A stretch of 8,779 nucleotides of DNA from Methanobacteriota archaeon (GCA_030837265.1 JAUPKV010000574.1:1-8779), one strand, 5' to 3'. Numbered from the stretch's first letter, positions 1 through 6,024 are shown. Made by a program: numbers and translations. Notes: generated by a model not told the origin, from the letters alone.

Positions 1-1
1 G

Positions 2-547
2 ATACGTTCAGAGATTTACAGTGCTGCCTATTCCCGCTTCAAAGAAATTTACAGGCAGAATTACCAGAAATTCGATTGTGTACTAACTGGCAAACACCGC
101 CATAAAAGCCACCCTTCATGGCATAAAGCCGTGACTGTACATAAAATTGAGCCTGACCACACTTATCTCGAAGAACAACAGATTGAGGTTCTTATTGAAG
201 ATTCGGGAGCAGGTAATTTCAAAAAACTTTATCATGAGTGGCTTGAAGAATCCGGGATTAATGCCCTGATTAAGGAAGAAACCAAAAAAGCTGATGAAGA
301 GTGTGAGTCTTTGTCAAATGCAATTGCACTCTGCAAACGATGCCATTTTGCAAGCCTGAAGGGTATGGAAATCTGCCCCAAATGCCTGAATAAATATAAG
401 TCCTCACGCTTTGAGACTTGCTTTGACTGCCTCCCGGAAGAAAAAAAAGAAGAATTTCTGGCACGACAAAAACTACAAAAGAAAGATGAAGAACTTCCTG
501 AAGACTCAGGTTATATTTCTGAAAAAAAGTTTTCCGACAAGCTATAA
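2..547 (+). CDS. Cys/His-rich HNH-endonuclease-like protein, 5' end outside the window
   Basis: The frame is open from base 2 to the TAA at 545-547, giving 181 visible codons, so the gene starts upstream of the window. A GTG at 131 lies inside this frame and would cut off conserved-looking sequence, so I do not take it as the start. Numbering from base 2, the visible pattern is C26-x2-TGK, then H47-K-I-E-P-D-H53, then A-L-C111-K-R-C114-H115 followed by KGM, then C125-x2-C128 and C140-x2-C143. The order (Cys near TGK, HxIxPDH, LCxxCH) resembles HNH nucleases, in which the His/Asp segment and the CxxCH segment form the beta-beta-alpha metal fold. The last two CxxC pairs look like a small zinc ribbon. 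The C-terminal tail is charged and rich in Lys and Glu. Nuclease activity is inference only: the upstream half is missing, and C26 has no CxxC partner in view. A non-catalytic zinc protein is the alternative. Confidence 0.6.
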   Translation: MRSEIYSAAYSRFKEIYRQNYQKFDCVLTGKHRHKSHPSWHKAVTVHKIEPDHTYLEEQQIEVLIEDSGAGNFKKLYHEWLEESGINALIKEETKKADEECESLSNAIALCKRCHFASLKGMEICPKCLNKYKSSRFETCFDCLPEEKKEEFLARQKLQKKDEELPEDSGYISEKKFSDKL

Positions 548-648
548 CAGTATAAGTTATAACAGTGTCTTAAGCAGGAAAATATAACTTTTACAGGTAA
601 TTAAATTCAAAACTCTATGAATAAAATGTAAAAGGGCACACTCTATAC

Positions 649-867
649 CTATAGGAGAGCCCAGCCGCTTCCTCCACATGCCTTGCAAATACATATTTCC
701 AGACTTCCTGACCCACCGCATAGGTAACATATTCTTGCAGGCTGGGCAACGAGCACGTCTCCCTGTCCGCTGCAAGCTTCGCATATTCCATTTTCATCAT
801 GCCCGGTTCCGTTGCAAAGAGAGCATCTTTCCGGAGCGTACTCGGTATCGACATAAGTAGAGACCAT
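649..867 (-). CDS. Stand-alone DnaJ-type cysteine-rich zinc protein (72 aa)
   Basis: Four CxxCxGxG motifs fill this 72-residue protein: C15-x2-C18-NGTG, C29-x2-C32-SGQG, C47-x2-C50-GGSG and C61-x2-C64-GGSG. This is the signature of the DnaJ/Hsp40 cysteine-rich domain, which binds two zinc ions, one through motifs 1 and 4 and one through motifs 2 and 3. The spacing (14, 18 and 14 residues between motif starts) has the same short-long-short logic as DnaJ. There is no J domain (no HPD), no Gly/Phe region and no C-terminal substrate domain, so this is not a DnaJ co-chaperone. Small proteins of this kind may act as zinc-dependent thiol or protein-binding modules, but the function is unknown. The ATG at 865-867 has a strong Shine-Dalgarno (GAGGTGAT, 871-878), which fixes the start. 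The stop is TAG, followed two codons later by a second in-frame TAG and then by TGA at 607-609. It is cytoplasmic, with no signal peptide or membrane segment. Confidence 0.82.
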   Translation of the reverse strand: MVSTYVDTEYAPERCSLCNGTGHDENGICEACSGQGDVLVAQPARICYLCGGSGSLEICICKACGGSGWALL

Positions 868-870
868 CTT

Positions 871-878
871 ATCACCTC
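871..878 (-). promoter_or_regulatory. Shine-Dalgarno of the zinc-protein gene
   Basis: Read on the minus strand this is GAGGTGAT, then AAG, then ATG. It matches eight consecutive bases of the archaeal anti-SD complement (GGAGGTGAT), is the best ribosome-binding site in the window, and decides the start of the 72-residue protein over longer reading frames in other phases. Confidence 0.75.
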
Positions 879-916
879 AAATGTACGTTAAGGAATACTG
901 CTTGAGTGAAAGAATT

Positions 917-940
917 CTATTTAATACATATTTTCGGTTT
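917..940 (-). promoter_or_regulatory. Possible archaeal BRE/TATA promoter for the zinc-protein gene
   Basis: On the minus strand the segment reads CCGAAAATAT followed by GTATTAAATAG. This resembles a purine-rich BRE followed by a TATA box. Transcription about 25 bases downstream would give a leader of roughly 25-30 nt carrying the Shine-Dalgarno at 871-878. The call rests on position and base pattern only, and AT-rich spacers give many such matches by chance. Confidence 0.35.
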
Positions 941-1629
941 TCTTGATTAAAACCTACTTTATGTTCGTTTTTATTATATTGCAGATTTAATATAATTTAA
1001 AAATACGAAAATAAATGCTCAATAATCGTCAAATTTTTTGAACAATTATAAAAATGAAACATTTCGCTATACTATTATCTTGTTGCTTATTATTTGTGCT
1101 TTTCTATTTTGTCTCAATAGCAACTGAGATTTATTTTTCATACTGTACTCTGATTTAATAAATATATGCTTATTACAACATTCTATATATACTAATTACA
1201 ACTATGGTGAAATGTCTGTTCACAGTTTTTAACAGTAATTGTGATAAAAAATGAAAAGTAAAGCAAATACCCCACTTTAGTGTTGCTCACGATGATGATT
1301 TGTTTGTAACCTGATTTATACGTTAACATGTCTCATGAATTAAGAATGTGTTTCGAATTTCCCCTCATAAAAAGCTTAATTTTTACGTTTCTGAAAACCT
1401 CTCTATGGCTTTCACTTCAATGGCCAATGCATTCTCGAAAACCAATTCCCTCGTTATATATTTTTTATATATGTTTCTGCCGTTTGTCAGCTTAATATCC
1501 CGGAGATGAAAGAAAGCTTCTGTAAAAATACATTTATTTCCTGTTCATTCTCTATGAAATTTATTCATTACTTTGCACTTAGTAACATAAAATATTACTT
1601 TTAGTGATTCCGGTAGTTTTAAGTAACAT

Positions 1630-1646
1630 CAAAAAAATAATATTAG
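1630..1646 (+). promoter_or_regulatory. Possible TATA promoter of the PRC-barrel gene pair
   Basis: The run CAAAAAAATAATATTAG could serve as a combined BRE (A-rich) and TATA element. A start point about 25 bases downstream would lie near 1665-1670, at the beginning of the leader block shared with the second PRC gene. The evidence is weak: an alternative AT-rich element lies about 40 bp upstream (ATAAAATATTA near 1588-1597). Confidence 0.28.
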
Positions 1647-1663
1647 TCGGGGAGGAGATTTTA

Positions 1664-1690
1664 AAGTTGTGCCTGGAGCACATGCTTTAA
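1664..1690 (+). repeat. Leader block, copy 1 (upstream of the first PRC gene)
   Basis: The block runs from AAGTTG through CCTGG to GCTTTAA, 27 bases, and recurs with the same overall length at 2525-2551 in front of the second PRC gene. In both places it is followed by a segment ending in a GGGAG Shine-Dalgarno and ATGGCAAA. The similarity suggests that the gene was duplicated together with its 5' leader, or that the leader has a shared regulatory role. Confidence 0.5.
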
Positions 1691-1721
1691 ACAATATCTC
1701 TGGAGTAAGGGAGTCGGAATT

Positions 1722-2507
1722 ATGGCAAATAAAGATAAACATTCAGACGTTATTCCAGATTTCTTGTCAGCAGGCAGGATAAAGGGAGACAGGATCGTCA
1801 ACGCAGCCGGAGACGATCTTGGGAAAATTGAAGACTTAATGATTGATCTTCAGGATGGTAGAGTGGCGTATGTCGTGCTTTCCTTTGGTGGATTCCTGGG
1901 TATGGGCGATAAATTCTTTGCTATTCCCTGGCAGGCCTTCTCACTGAGACCTTATGAGCGAGCCTTCTTACTTGATATTCCCAGAGAGGTCCTTGAAAAG
2001 GCAGAGGGCTTTGATAAGGATAACTGGCCTGTAACTCGTGGTGAGCTCTTGAGAACCTACACTTACTATGGATACCAGCCCTACTGGCGGACAGAAGTAA
2101 CTGGACAGGTTAGTACGACAGACAGAGAGAACCCGGAATTTTTGTCAACAGATTCGATAAAGGGAGATAAAGTTGTCAACCCAGCTGGAGAGGATCTTGG
2201 GAAGATTGAAGAGTTAATGATTGATCTCAAGGACGGAAGAGTAGCTTATGCAGTCCTATCTTTTGGTGGGTTCCTGGGTATTGGCAACAAATTATTCGGC
2301 ATTCCCTGGAATGCTCTTTCATTGAGAGTTCATGAGAATGCCTTCTTACTTGATATTCCTAAGGACATGCTGAAGAAGGCAGAAGGTTTTGATAAGGATC
2401 ACTGGCCTGACACTAACCGCGAATGGCTTGCCAATATGTACAGGTTCTATGGATACCAGCCTTATTGGCGGACAGGAATGGTGGAGAATAGGCCGGGTAA
2501 CATTTAG
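1722..2507 (+). CDS. Two-unit PRC-barrel domain protein (261 aa)
   Basis: The protein has two copies of one module, at residues about 11-122 and 137-249. Each copy begins with a PRC-barrel beta fold (xxFLSxxxIKGDxxVNxxGxDLGKIEDLMIDLxDGRVAYxVLSFGG), continues through GIPW/AIPW and LDIP, and ends with a Trp/Tyr-rich tail (FDKDxWP to YYGYQPYW). PRC barrels occur in photosynthetic reaction-centre subunit H, RimM and many archaeal proteins, and generally bind partner proteins or RNA; no catalytic residues are known. There is no signal peptide or membrane segment, so it is probably cytosolic. The ATG at 1722 has a GGGAG Shine-Dalgarno about 8 bases upstream. The tail of unit 2 (WPDTNREWLANMYRFYGY) differs from the WPVTREELSRTYTYYGY type of the other units. 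The stop is TAG, then CTA, then an in-frame TGA. The gene is probably co-expressed with the three-unit paralogue 91 bp downstream. Its biological role is unknown. Confidence 0.88.
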   Translation: MANKDKHSDVIPDFLSAGRIKGDRIVNAAGDDLGKIEDLMIDLQDGRVAYVVLSFGGFLGMGDKFFAIPWQAFSLRPYERAFLLDIPREVLEKAEGFDKDNWPVTRGELLRTYTYYGYQPYWRTEVTGQVSTTDRENPEFLSTDSIKGDKVVNPAGEDLGKIEELMIDLKDGRVAYAVLSFGGFLGIGNKLFGIPWNALSLRVHENAFLLDIPKDMLKKAEGFDKDHWPDTNREWLANMYRFYGYQPYWRTGMVENRPGNI

Positions 2508-2524
2508 CTATGAGTAGGGAAGAA

Positions 2525-2551
2525 AAGTTGCCTGGTGGGTACAGGCTTTAA
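2525..2551 (+). repeat. Leader block, copy 2 (upstream of the second PRC gene)
   Basis: This matches the leader block at 1664-1690 (AAGTTG, CCTGG, GCTTTAA in the same order and over the same 27 bases). It lies in the 91-bp gap between the two PRC genes. A 13-codon reading frame (ATG at 2510, TAA at 2549) ends with this block; I do not claim that it is translated. Confidence 0.5.
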
Positions 2552-2598
2552 CATTAACATCTACAATGATTAATCTAAAAGATTTTGGGAGTGGAACT

Positions 2599-4803
2599 AT
2601 GGCAAACAGAGATAATCCGGAATTTTTGTCCGCGGATACGATAAAAAGCGATAAAGTAGTCAATGCAGCCGGAGACGACCTTGGAAAGATTGAAGATTTA
2701 ATGATTGACCTTGATAATGGGAGAGTGGGATACGCCGTACTTTCATTTGGCGGACTTCTGGGTATGGGCGATAAATTATTTGCTATTCCCTGGCAGGCTC
2801 TTTCATTGAGGCTGCATGAGCATGCTTTCACGCTTGATATCCCCAAGGATGTTTTGGAGAAAGCAGAAGGTTTTGATAAGGATAACTGGCCTGTAACTCG
2901 TGAAGAACTATCGAGAACCTATACATACTACGGATATCAACCCTACTGGCAGACTGTAAGCGGACGAACTACGCAGGCAGGCACTTATGCAGGAGCACAG
3001 GGTGTGATAGAGTCACAAGGGCCCGCCCATCCTGGAAGTAGAGAGAACCCGGAATTTTTGTCAGCAGATTCTATAAAAAGTGATAAGTTAGTCAATCGAG
3101 ATGGAGACAACATTGGGAAATTTGAGGAATTAATGATTGATCTCCAGGATGGAAGAATTGCATATGCAGTACTCTCACATGGTGGATTCCTTGGTATAGG
3201 CAGCAAATTATTTGCTATTCCCTGGCAGTCTTTTTCATTGAGAGTGCATGAGCATGCTTTCGTGCTTAATATTCCTAAAGGGACCCTTGATAAAGCACAA
3301 GGCCTGGATAAAGATAAATGGCCTTTAACTCGTGATGAGCTCTCCAGAACCTACACTTACTATGGATACAAACCTTACTGGCAGACAGGAGCAGTGGCAG
3401 GAGCAGCGGTGGCAGCAGGAACTGCAGCAGGAATGCAGGGTGTGACAGAAGCGGAAAGAAAGGCCAGGATGGAAACAGAGAGGCGGAAGCCGATAGAAAC
3501 GGAAGCAGAAAGGAAGGTACTGCAAGAAAAGGGAAGGACTAAAAGTGAGCGACAAACCGCAACTTCTAGAGAAACTGTATCCGAAAAAGTAACTCGTACG
3601 GAAACAGAGATCCGAGAGCCGACAGAGAAAGAAGAAGGAAGAAAGGCACGGCAAGAGAGAGAAAGGCTTGAGGCGCTAAAAGGGACAGAGGAAGAAAAGG
3701 TTTCGCAGCTAGAAAAACAGCGGATGGAAAAGGAGAGGCAAGCACAGGCCGAGAGAGAGTGCCTGGCACGGTTGGAAAGAGAGCAGGCTGAAGCAGAAAG
3801 GCAAGCAAATGCTGAGAGAGAGAAGTTGGCACGGTTAGAAAGAGATCTGCAGGAGGCAACAAGGAGAGAAAAGACAGAAGAAGTAACTCGTCTCGAAAAA
3901 GAGATGAGAGAGGTAAAGATTCAGGAAGAGACACAGAGAAGCAGGGTTACTCAACTGGAAAAAGAGCGGACTGAAGTAGAGGTGCAGGCCCAAATAGAGA
4001 GAGAGAGACTAACGCAGCTGGAAAAAGAGAGGATGGAAGCAGAGAAGCGGGAAGAAACCGAGAAAGAAAAGTTTGCACAGCTAGAAAAGAGGCGGACGGA
4101 AGCACAGACGCAGGAAGAGACCGGAAAAGAAACTCTTACCCGGCTAGAAAGAGAGAGGATGGAAACAGAGAGGCAGGCACAAACTGAAAGAGAGAGACTG
4201 ACTCAATTGGAAAGAGAGCGGTCGGAAGTAGCGAGAAGGGAAGCTGCAGAACCTGGAAGGGTTGCCTCGATGGGAGGTATGGCAGGCAGGGTCAGTCCAG
4301 ACTTTTTACCATCAAGCACGATAAAAGGCTATAAGGTCGTCAATACAAATGGAGATGATCTCGGGAGAGTTGAAGACTTAATGATTGACCTAAATACTGG
4401 TAGAGTAGCGTATGCAGCACTCTCCCTTGGTGGGTTCATGGGTATGAGCGATAAGCTGTTTGCTGTTCCCTGGCAGGCACTTTCATATATACCTGCTGAG
4501 CAGGCTTTCATCCTTGCTGTTCCCAGGAATATTCTAGAAAAAGCAGAAGGCTTTGATAAAGACAAATGCCCTACAACTCGTGAGCAACTCTCAAGAAGCT
4601 ACACTCACTATGGATATCGGCCTTACTGGGAGACAGGAGCGGCAAGATCCGGCGGGCGGTTAGATACGGCTGAAGAGTTAATGGCTGCAGAAGATGTAGA
4701 AGAGATAGAAGAGAAGGAAAGGAAAGTAACAGATCCGGAGAAATTGGCGGAGTTAGAGAAACAAAAGAAAATCGCAGAGAGGCGGGCGCATAAGTACGAC
4801 TAA
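2599..4803 (+). CDS. PRC-barrel / long charged helical rod / PRC-barrel protein (734 aa)
   Basis: Three PRC modules lie at residues about 6-118, 150-262 and 566-678, each with the FLS...VVN...DLGK...LMIDL...GRVAYAxLS...PWQ...DKDxWP...YGYxPYW pattern of the upstream gene. An Ala/Gly linker (264-282) follows module 2. After it comes a helical stretch of about 265 residues, at 284-550, very rich in Glu, Arg, Lys and Gln; its core (about 357-545) repeats every 21 residues as (R/Q)LE(K/R)ER-type units. The C-terminal tail (690-734) is again charged and helical. I choose the ATG at 2599 because it gives MANRD, matching MANKD of the paralogue, and has the same GGGAG Shine-Dalgarno context. The in-frame ATG at 2566 lies in the leader and has no good ribosome site. 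No signal or membrane segment is seen. The likely role is structural or scaffolding, holding PRC domains apart on a rod. CdvA of Crenarchaeota also joins a PRC barrel to a coiled coil, but homology in function is only a guess. Module 3 has Cys657 in place of the conserved Trp. Confidence 0.88.
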   Translation: MANRDNPEFLSADTIKSDKVVNAAGDDLGKIEDLMIDLDNGRVGYAVLSFGGLLGMGDKLFAIPWQALSLRLHEHAFTLDIPKDVLEKAEGFDKDNWPVTREELSRTYTYYGYQPYWQTVSGRTTQAGTYAGAQGVIESQGPAHPGSRENPEFLSADSIKSDKLVNRDGDNIGKFEELMIDLQDGRIAYAVLSHGGFLGIGSKLFAIPWQSFSLRVHEHAFVLNIPKGTLDKAQGLDKDKWPLTRDELSRTYTYYGYKPYWQTGAVAGAAVAAGTAAGMQGVTEAERKARMETERRKPIETEAERKVLQEKGRTKSERQTATSRETVSEKVTRTETEIREPTEKEEGRKARQERERLEALKGTEEEKVSQLEKQRMEKERQAQAERECLARLEREQAEAERQANAEREKLARLERDLQEATRREKTEEVTRLEKEMREVKIQEETQRSRVTQLEKERTEVEVQAQIERERLTQLEKERMEAEKREETEKEKFAQLEKRRTEAQTQEETGKETLTRLERERMETERQAQTERERLTQLERERSEVARREAAEPGRVASMGGMAGRVSPDFLPSSTIKGYKVVNTNGDDLGRVEDLMIDLNTGRVAYAALSLGGFMGMSDKLFAVPWQALSYIPAEQAFILAVPRNILEKAEGFDKDKCPTTREQLSRSYTHYGYRPYWETGAARSGGRLDTAEELMAAEDVEEIEEKERKVTDPEKLAELEKQKKIAERRAHKYD
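3667..4250 (+). repeat. Imperfect 63-bp tandem repeats encoding 21-residue helical units
   Basis: Taking the conserved Leu-Glu of each unit as a mark, the leucines fall at residues 357, 371, 392, 413, 432, 453, 474, 495, 516 and 537 of the 734-residue protein. The steps are 14, 21, 21, 19, 21, 21, 21, 21 and 21. Twenty-one residues equal three heptads and 63 bp; the 14-residue step drops exactly one heptad, and the 19-residue step is the only one that breaks the heptad register. The DNA is purine-rich, with GAGAGAG runs in many units, which could allow slippage or unequal exchange in multiples of three. Confidence 0.8.
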
Positions 4804-4820
4804 ATACTAATAACACGCTG

Positions 4821-4895
4821 GGGAGCATCACATGGCTCCCTTACTTAATAGGCCAATTAAAAGAAACTATTTTTTAGCCTTTGTTAGTTTTTTTT
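4821..4895 (+). terminator. Likely transcription terminator of the PRC pair
   Basis: A hairpin (GGGAGC at 4821-4826, GCTCCC at 4835-4840, 8-base loop) lies 17 bases after the stop of the rod protein. It is followed by T-runs of six (4870-4875) and eight (4888-4895). T-tracts are the usual archaeal termination signal. The hairpin may simply assist, and the distance from hairpin to T-tract argues against a bacterial-type intrinsic terminator. The convergent DUF362 gene ends just to the right. Confidence 0.5.
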
Positions 4896-4905
4896 GAAAT
4901 AAATT

Positions 4906-6024
4906 TTATGCTCCCGTTAAAAGAGATGCCAGCAAGGATTTTTTAATATCCACCGCATTATTTGGACAGAGTTCGCGGCAGCAATAACATAAAATACACT
5001 TTTGCTCGTTAATTCTGAACTCTCCGTCTTCGAATTTCTCAACAGCCTGCGGAGAACAATTAAGATAACAAGCCCCGCACCGGGTACACTTTCTCCGGTT
5101 AATGCGGGGATAAATGGTATAGTATTTGCCGAAGTTGCGGGTTATAAAAGGAGGAACTGTGGTGACTCCTCCGACTGATTTTTTGAATTTCGTTTTGACT
5201 TCTTTCAGTGGTGTTCCGACAATTACCGGATTTTTGTTTCCAAACCCTTTCTTGAGGACTCCTGCAGTCGTGGGGATCATCAGAGGGTCAAAGCCTATTA
5301 GCTCTGCAGCAACAATGTCCAGAGAAACGCAGTCCCGACTTGCAAGTATTATGCCTGAGTTTATCGGGTTTCCATGCGAAGGCCCGTTTCCTTCCATGCC
5401 GACAACTCCATCCATGACTGCAAAGCTTGGTTTTACTATCGAATAAACATCTGCAACAGCTTCACCAAAAAGGTCCCTTTTTGCAAGAAGGTGAATTTCT
5501 TTGCGGCACTTAAGCGGAAGCACCCCAAAAAAGTTCTTGACCGCACCTGTGTAATAAGTAAGCTCGTGAGTTTTCAATTTTGGTAAAGATATCACGACAT
5601 CCGCTTCAAAGACAGGATTTGCTATGTACAATTTTCGGAATTGCAGAGGCTCAGGAACATCTACAAGCGTAAAACCGGCAGTCTCGAAATTTACCACCCG
5701 GGCTCCGGCCCGTACTGCAGCCTCTTCTATACCCGAGACTTTTAGGGCTTTTGCCGTTGCTCCGGGTCTCGAAATTCCGGCACCGTCTCCTACAATAGGT
5801 TTTCCCCCTGCCTGAATTACCAGTTCGCACATTGAAGCTACAACAGAAGGATGTGTAGTAGCTGCGCTCTCCGGAGGATTAGCCGCAAGAATGTTCGGCT
5901 TCAGAAGTACCCGATCTCCGGGACGGATTATATCCTTAAGTCCCCCTATAAGTTCAACAGCTTCAGCTATTGCTTTTCGTGTATCAGAATAATCAGGACA
6001 GCGGACCAGGGAAACTTCACTCAC
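4906..6024 (-). CDS. DUF362 protein with C-terminal 2[4Fe-4S] ferredoxin domain (372 aa)
   Basis: Residues about 4-280 form a DUF362 domain, with typical segments such as RPGDRVLLKPN, IVGDGAGISRPG, VISLPKLKTHE, TGAVKNFFGVLP and VMDGVVGMEGNGP. Residues about 305-360 carry two ferredoxin motifs: C313-x2-C316-x2-C319-x3-C323 and C343-x2-C346-x2-C349-x3-C353-P. These eight cysteines should bind two [4Fe-4S] clusters. DUF362-ferredoxin proteins are widespread in anaerobes, and I know of no established reaction for them; a redox role with electron transfer through the clusters is the reasonable inference. An extra Cys348 sits inside the second motif. It is soluble, with no signal peptide. The start is a GTG at 6022-6024, because an in-frame stop lies upstream and MSEVSLVR matches the usual N-terminus of the family; no clear Shine-Dalgarno is visible. 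The gene lies downstream of a broken sensor-kinase gene on the same strand, across a 92-bp gap with its own TATA-like element, so it is probably transcribed alone. Confidence 0.88.
   Translation of the reverse strand: MSEVSLVRCPDYSDTRKAIAEAVELIGGLKDIIRPGDRVLLKPNILAANPPESAATTHPSVVASMCELVIQAGGKPIVGDGAGISRPGATAKALKVSGIEEAAVRAGARVVNFETAGFTLVDVPEPLQFRKLYIANPVFEADVVISLPKLKTHELTYYTGAVKNFFGVLPLKCRKEIHLLAKRDLFGEAVADVYSIVKPSFAVMDGVVGMEGNGPSHGNPINSGIILASRDCVSLDIVAAELIGFDPLMIPTTAGVLKKGFGNKNPVIVGTPLKEVKTKFKKSVGGVTTVPPFITRNFGKYYTIYPRINRRKCTRCGACYLNCSPQAVEKFEDGEFRINEQKCILCYCCRELCPNNAVDIKKSLLASLLTGA

Larger units (their letters stand above)
879..1706. other. AT-rich intergenic region without a convincing gene
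   Basis: This long spacer lies between the divergent zinc-protein and PRC genes. Both strands are rich in stops. The only short frame that stood out is a 34-codon hydrophobic one at 1054-1158 without a Shine-Dalgarno, which I do not accept as a gene. AT-only inverted repeats occur (973-980 with 989-996, and the ATATA stretch at 1455-1472). Near the PRC gene, the word AGTAACAT occurs twice, at 1581-1588 and 1622-1629, 41 bp apart and each time followed by A-rich and ATATTA sequence. The region probably holds both divergent promoters and perhaps regulator sites. No tRNA, CRISPR or IS signature is visible. Confidence 0.7.
1752..4632 (+). repeat. Five diverged copies of a PRC module of about 112 residues in two genes
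   Basis: Copies lie at about 1752-2087, 2130-2468, 2614-2952, 3046-3384 and 4294-4632, in the same frame within each gene. The DNA is still similar in places: a 31-base stretch is identical at 2010-2040 and 2872-2902, and GGTATGGGCGATAAATT occurs at both 1899 and 2761. This points to growth by tandem duplication followed by divergence, with the rod later inserted or expanded between copies 4 and 5. Such repeats could recombine and change the number of modules. Confidence 0.8.

Noticed and set aside
543..566. Direct repeat TATAACAGT twice, 15 bp apart, after the first gene
   Set aside because: It is only two short copies at the stop codon, with no partner sequence; probably chance or slippage.
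557..875. Alternative minus-strand frames of 75 and 86 residues overlapping the zinc protein
   Set aside because: The 72-residue frame has four regular CxxCxGxG motifs and the strong Shine-Dalgarno. The other phases have neither.
1054..1158. A 34-codon hydrophobic frame (MKHFAILLSCC...) on the plus strand
   Set aside because: It has no Shine-Dalgarno and lies in AT-rich DNA, where Leu/Phe/Ile-rich frames arise by chance. Conservation would be needed to accept it.
2566..2598. Longer start (ATG at 2566) for the three-module PRC protein
   Set aside because: The added 11 residues have no counterpart in the paralogue. The ATG at 2599 has the same Shine-Dalgarno and MAN start as the upstream gene.
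3393..3445. Ala/Gly-rich stretch (residues 264-282 of the rod protein) as a transmembrane helix
   Set aside because: It is dominated by Ala and Gly with few large hydrophobic residues and lies between a soluble PRC module and a charged rod; a flexible linker fits better.
3325..3934. Two long open frames on the minus strand, rich in Ser/Phe/Leu/Cys
   Set aside because: They are antisense shadows of the Glu/Arg/Lys-rich rod, whose codons read as Ser, Phe, Leu and Pro on the other strand. They have no ribosome sites.
3709..4250. CRISPR-like regular repeats
   Set aside because: The 63-bp period lies within a coding frame and reflects helical protein repeats. There are no unique spacers between conserved repeats.
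5126..5586. Open frames on the plus strand across the DUF362 gene
   Set aside because: The minus-strand gene has clear family motifs and ferredoxin cysteines over the same bases; the plus-strand translations show no recognisable motif.
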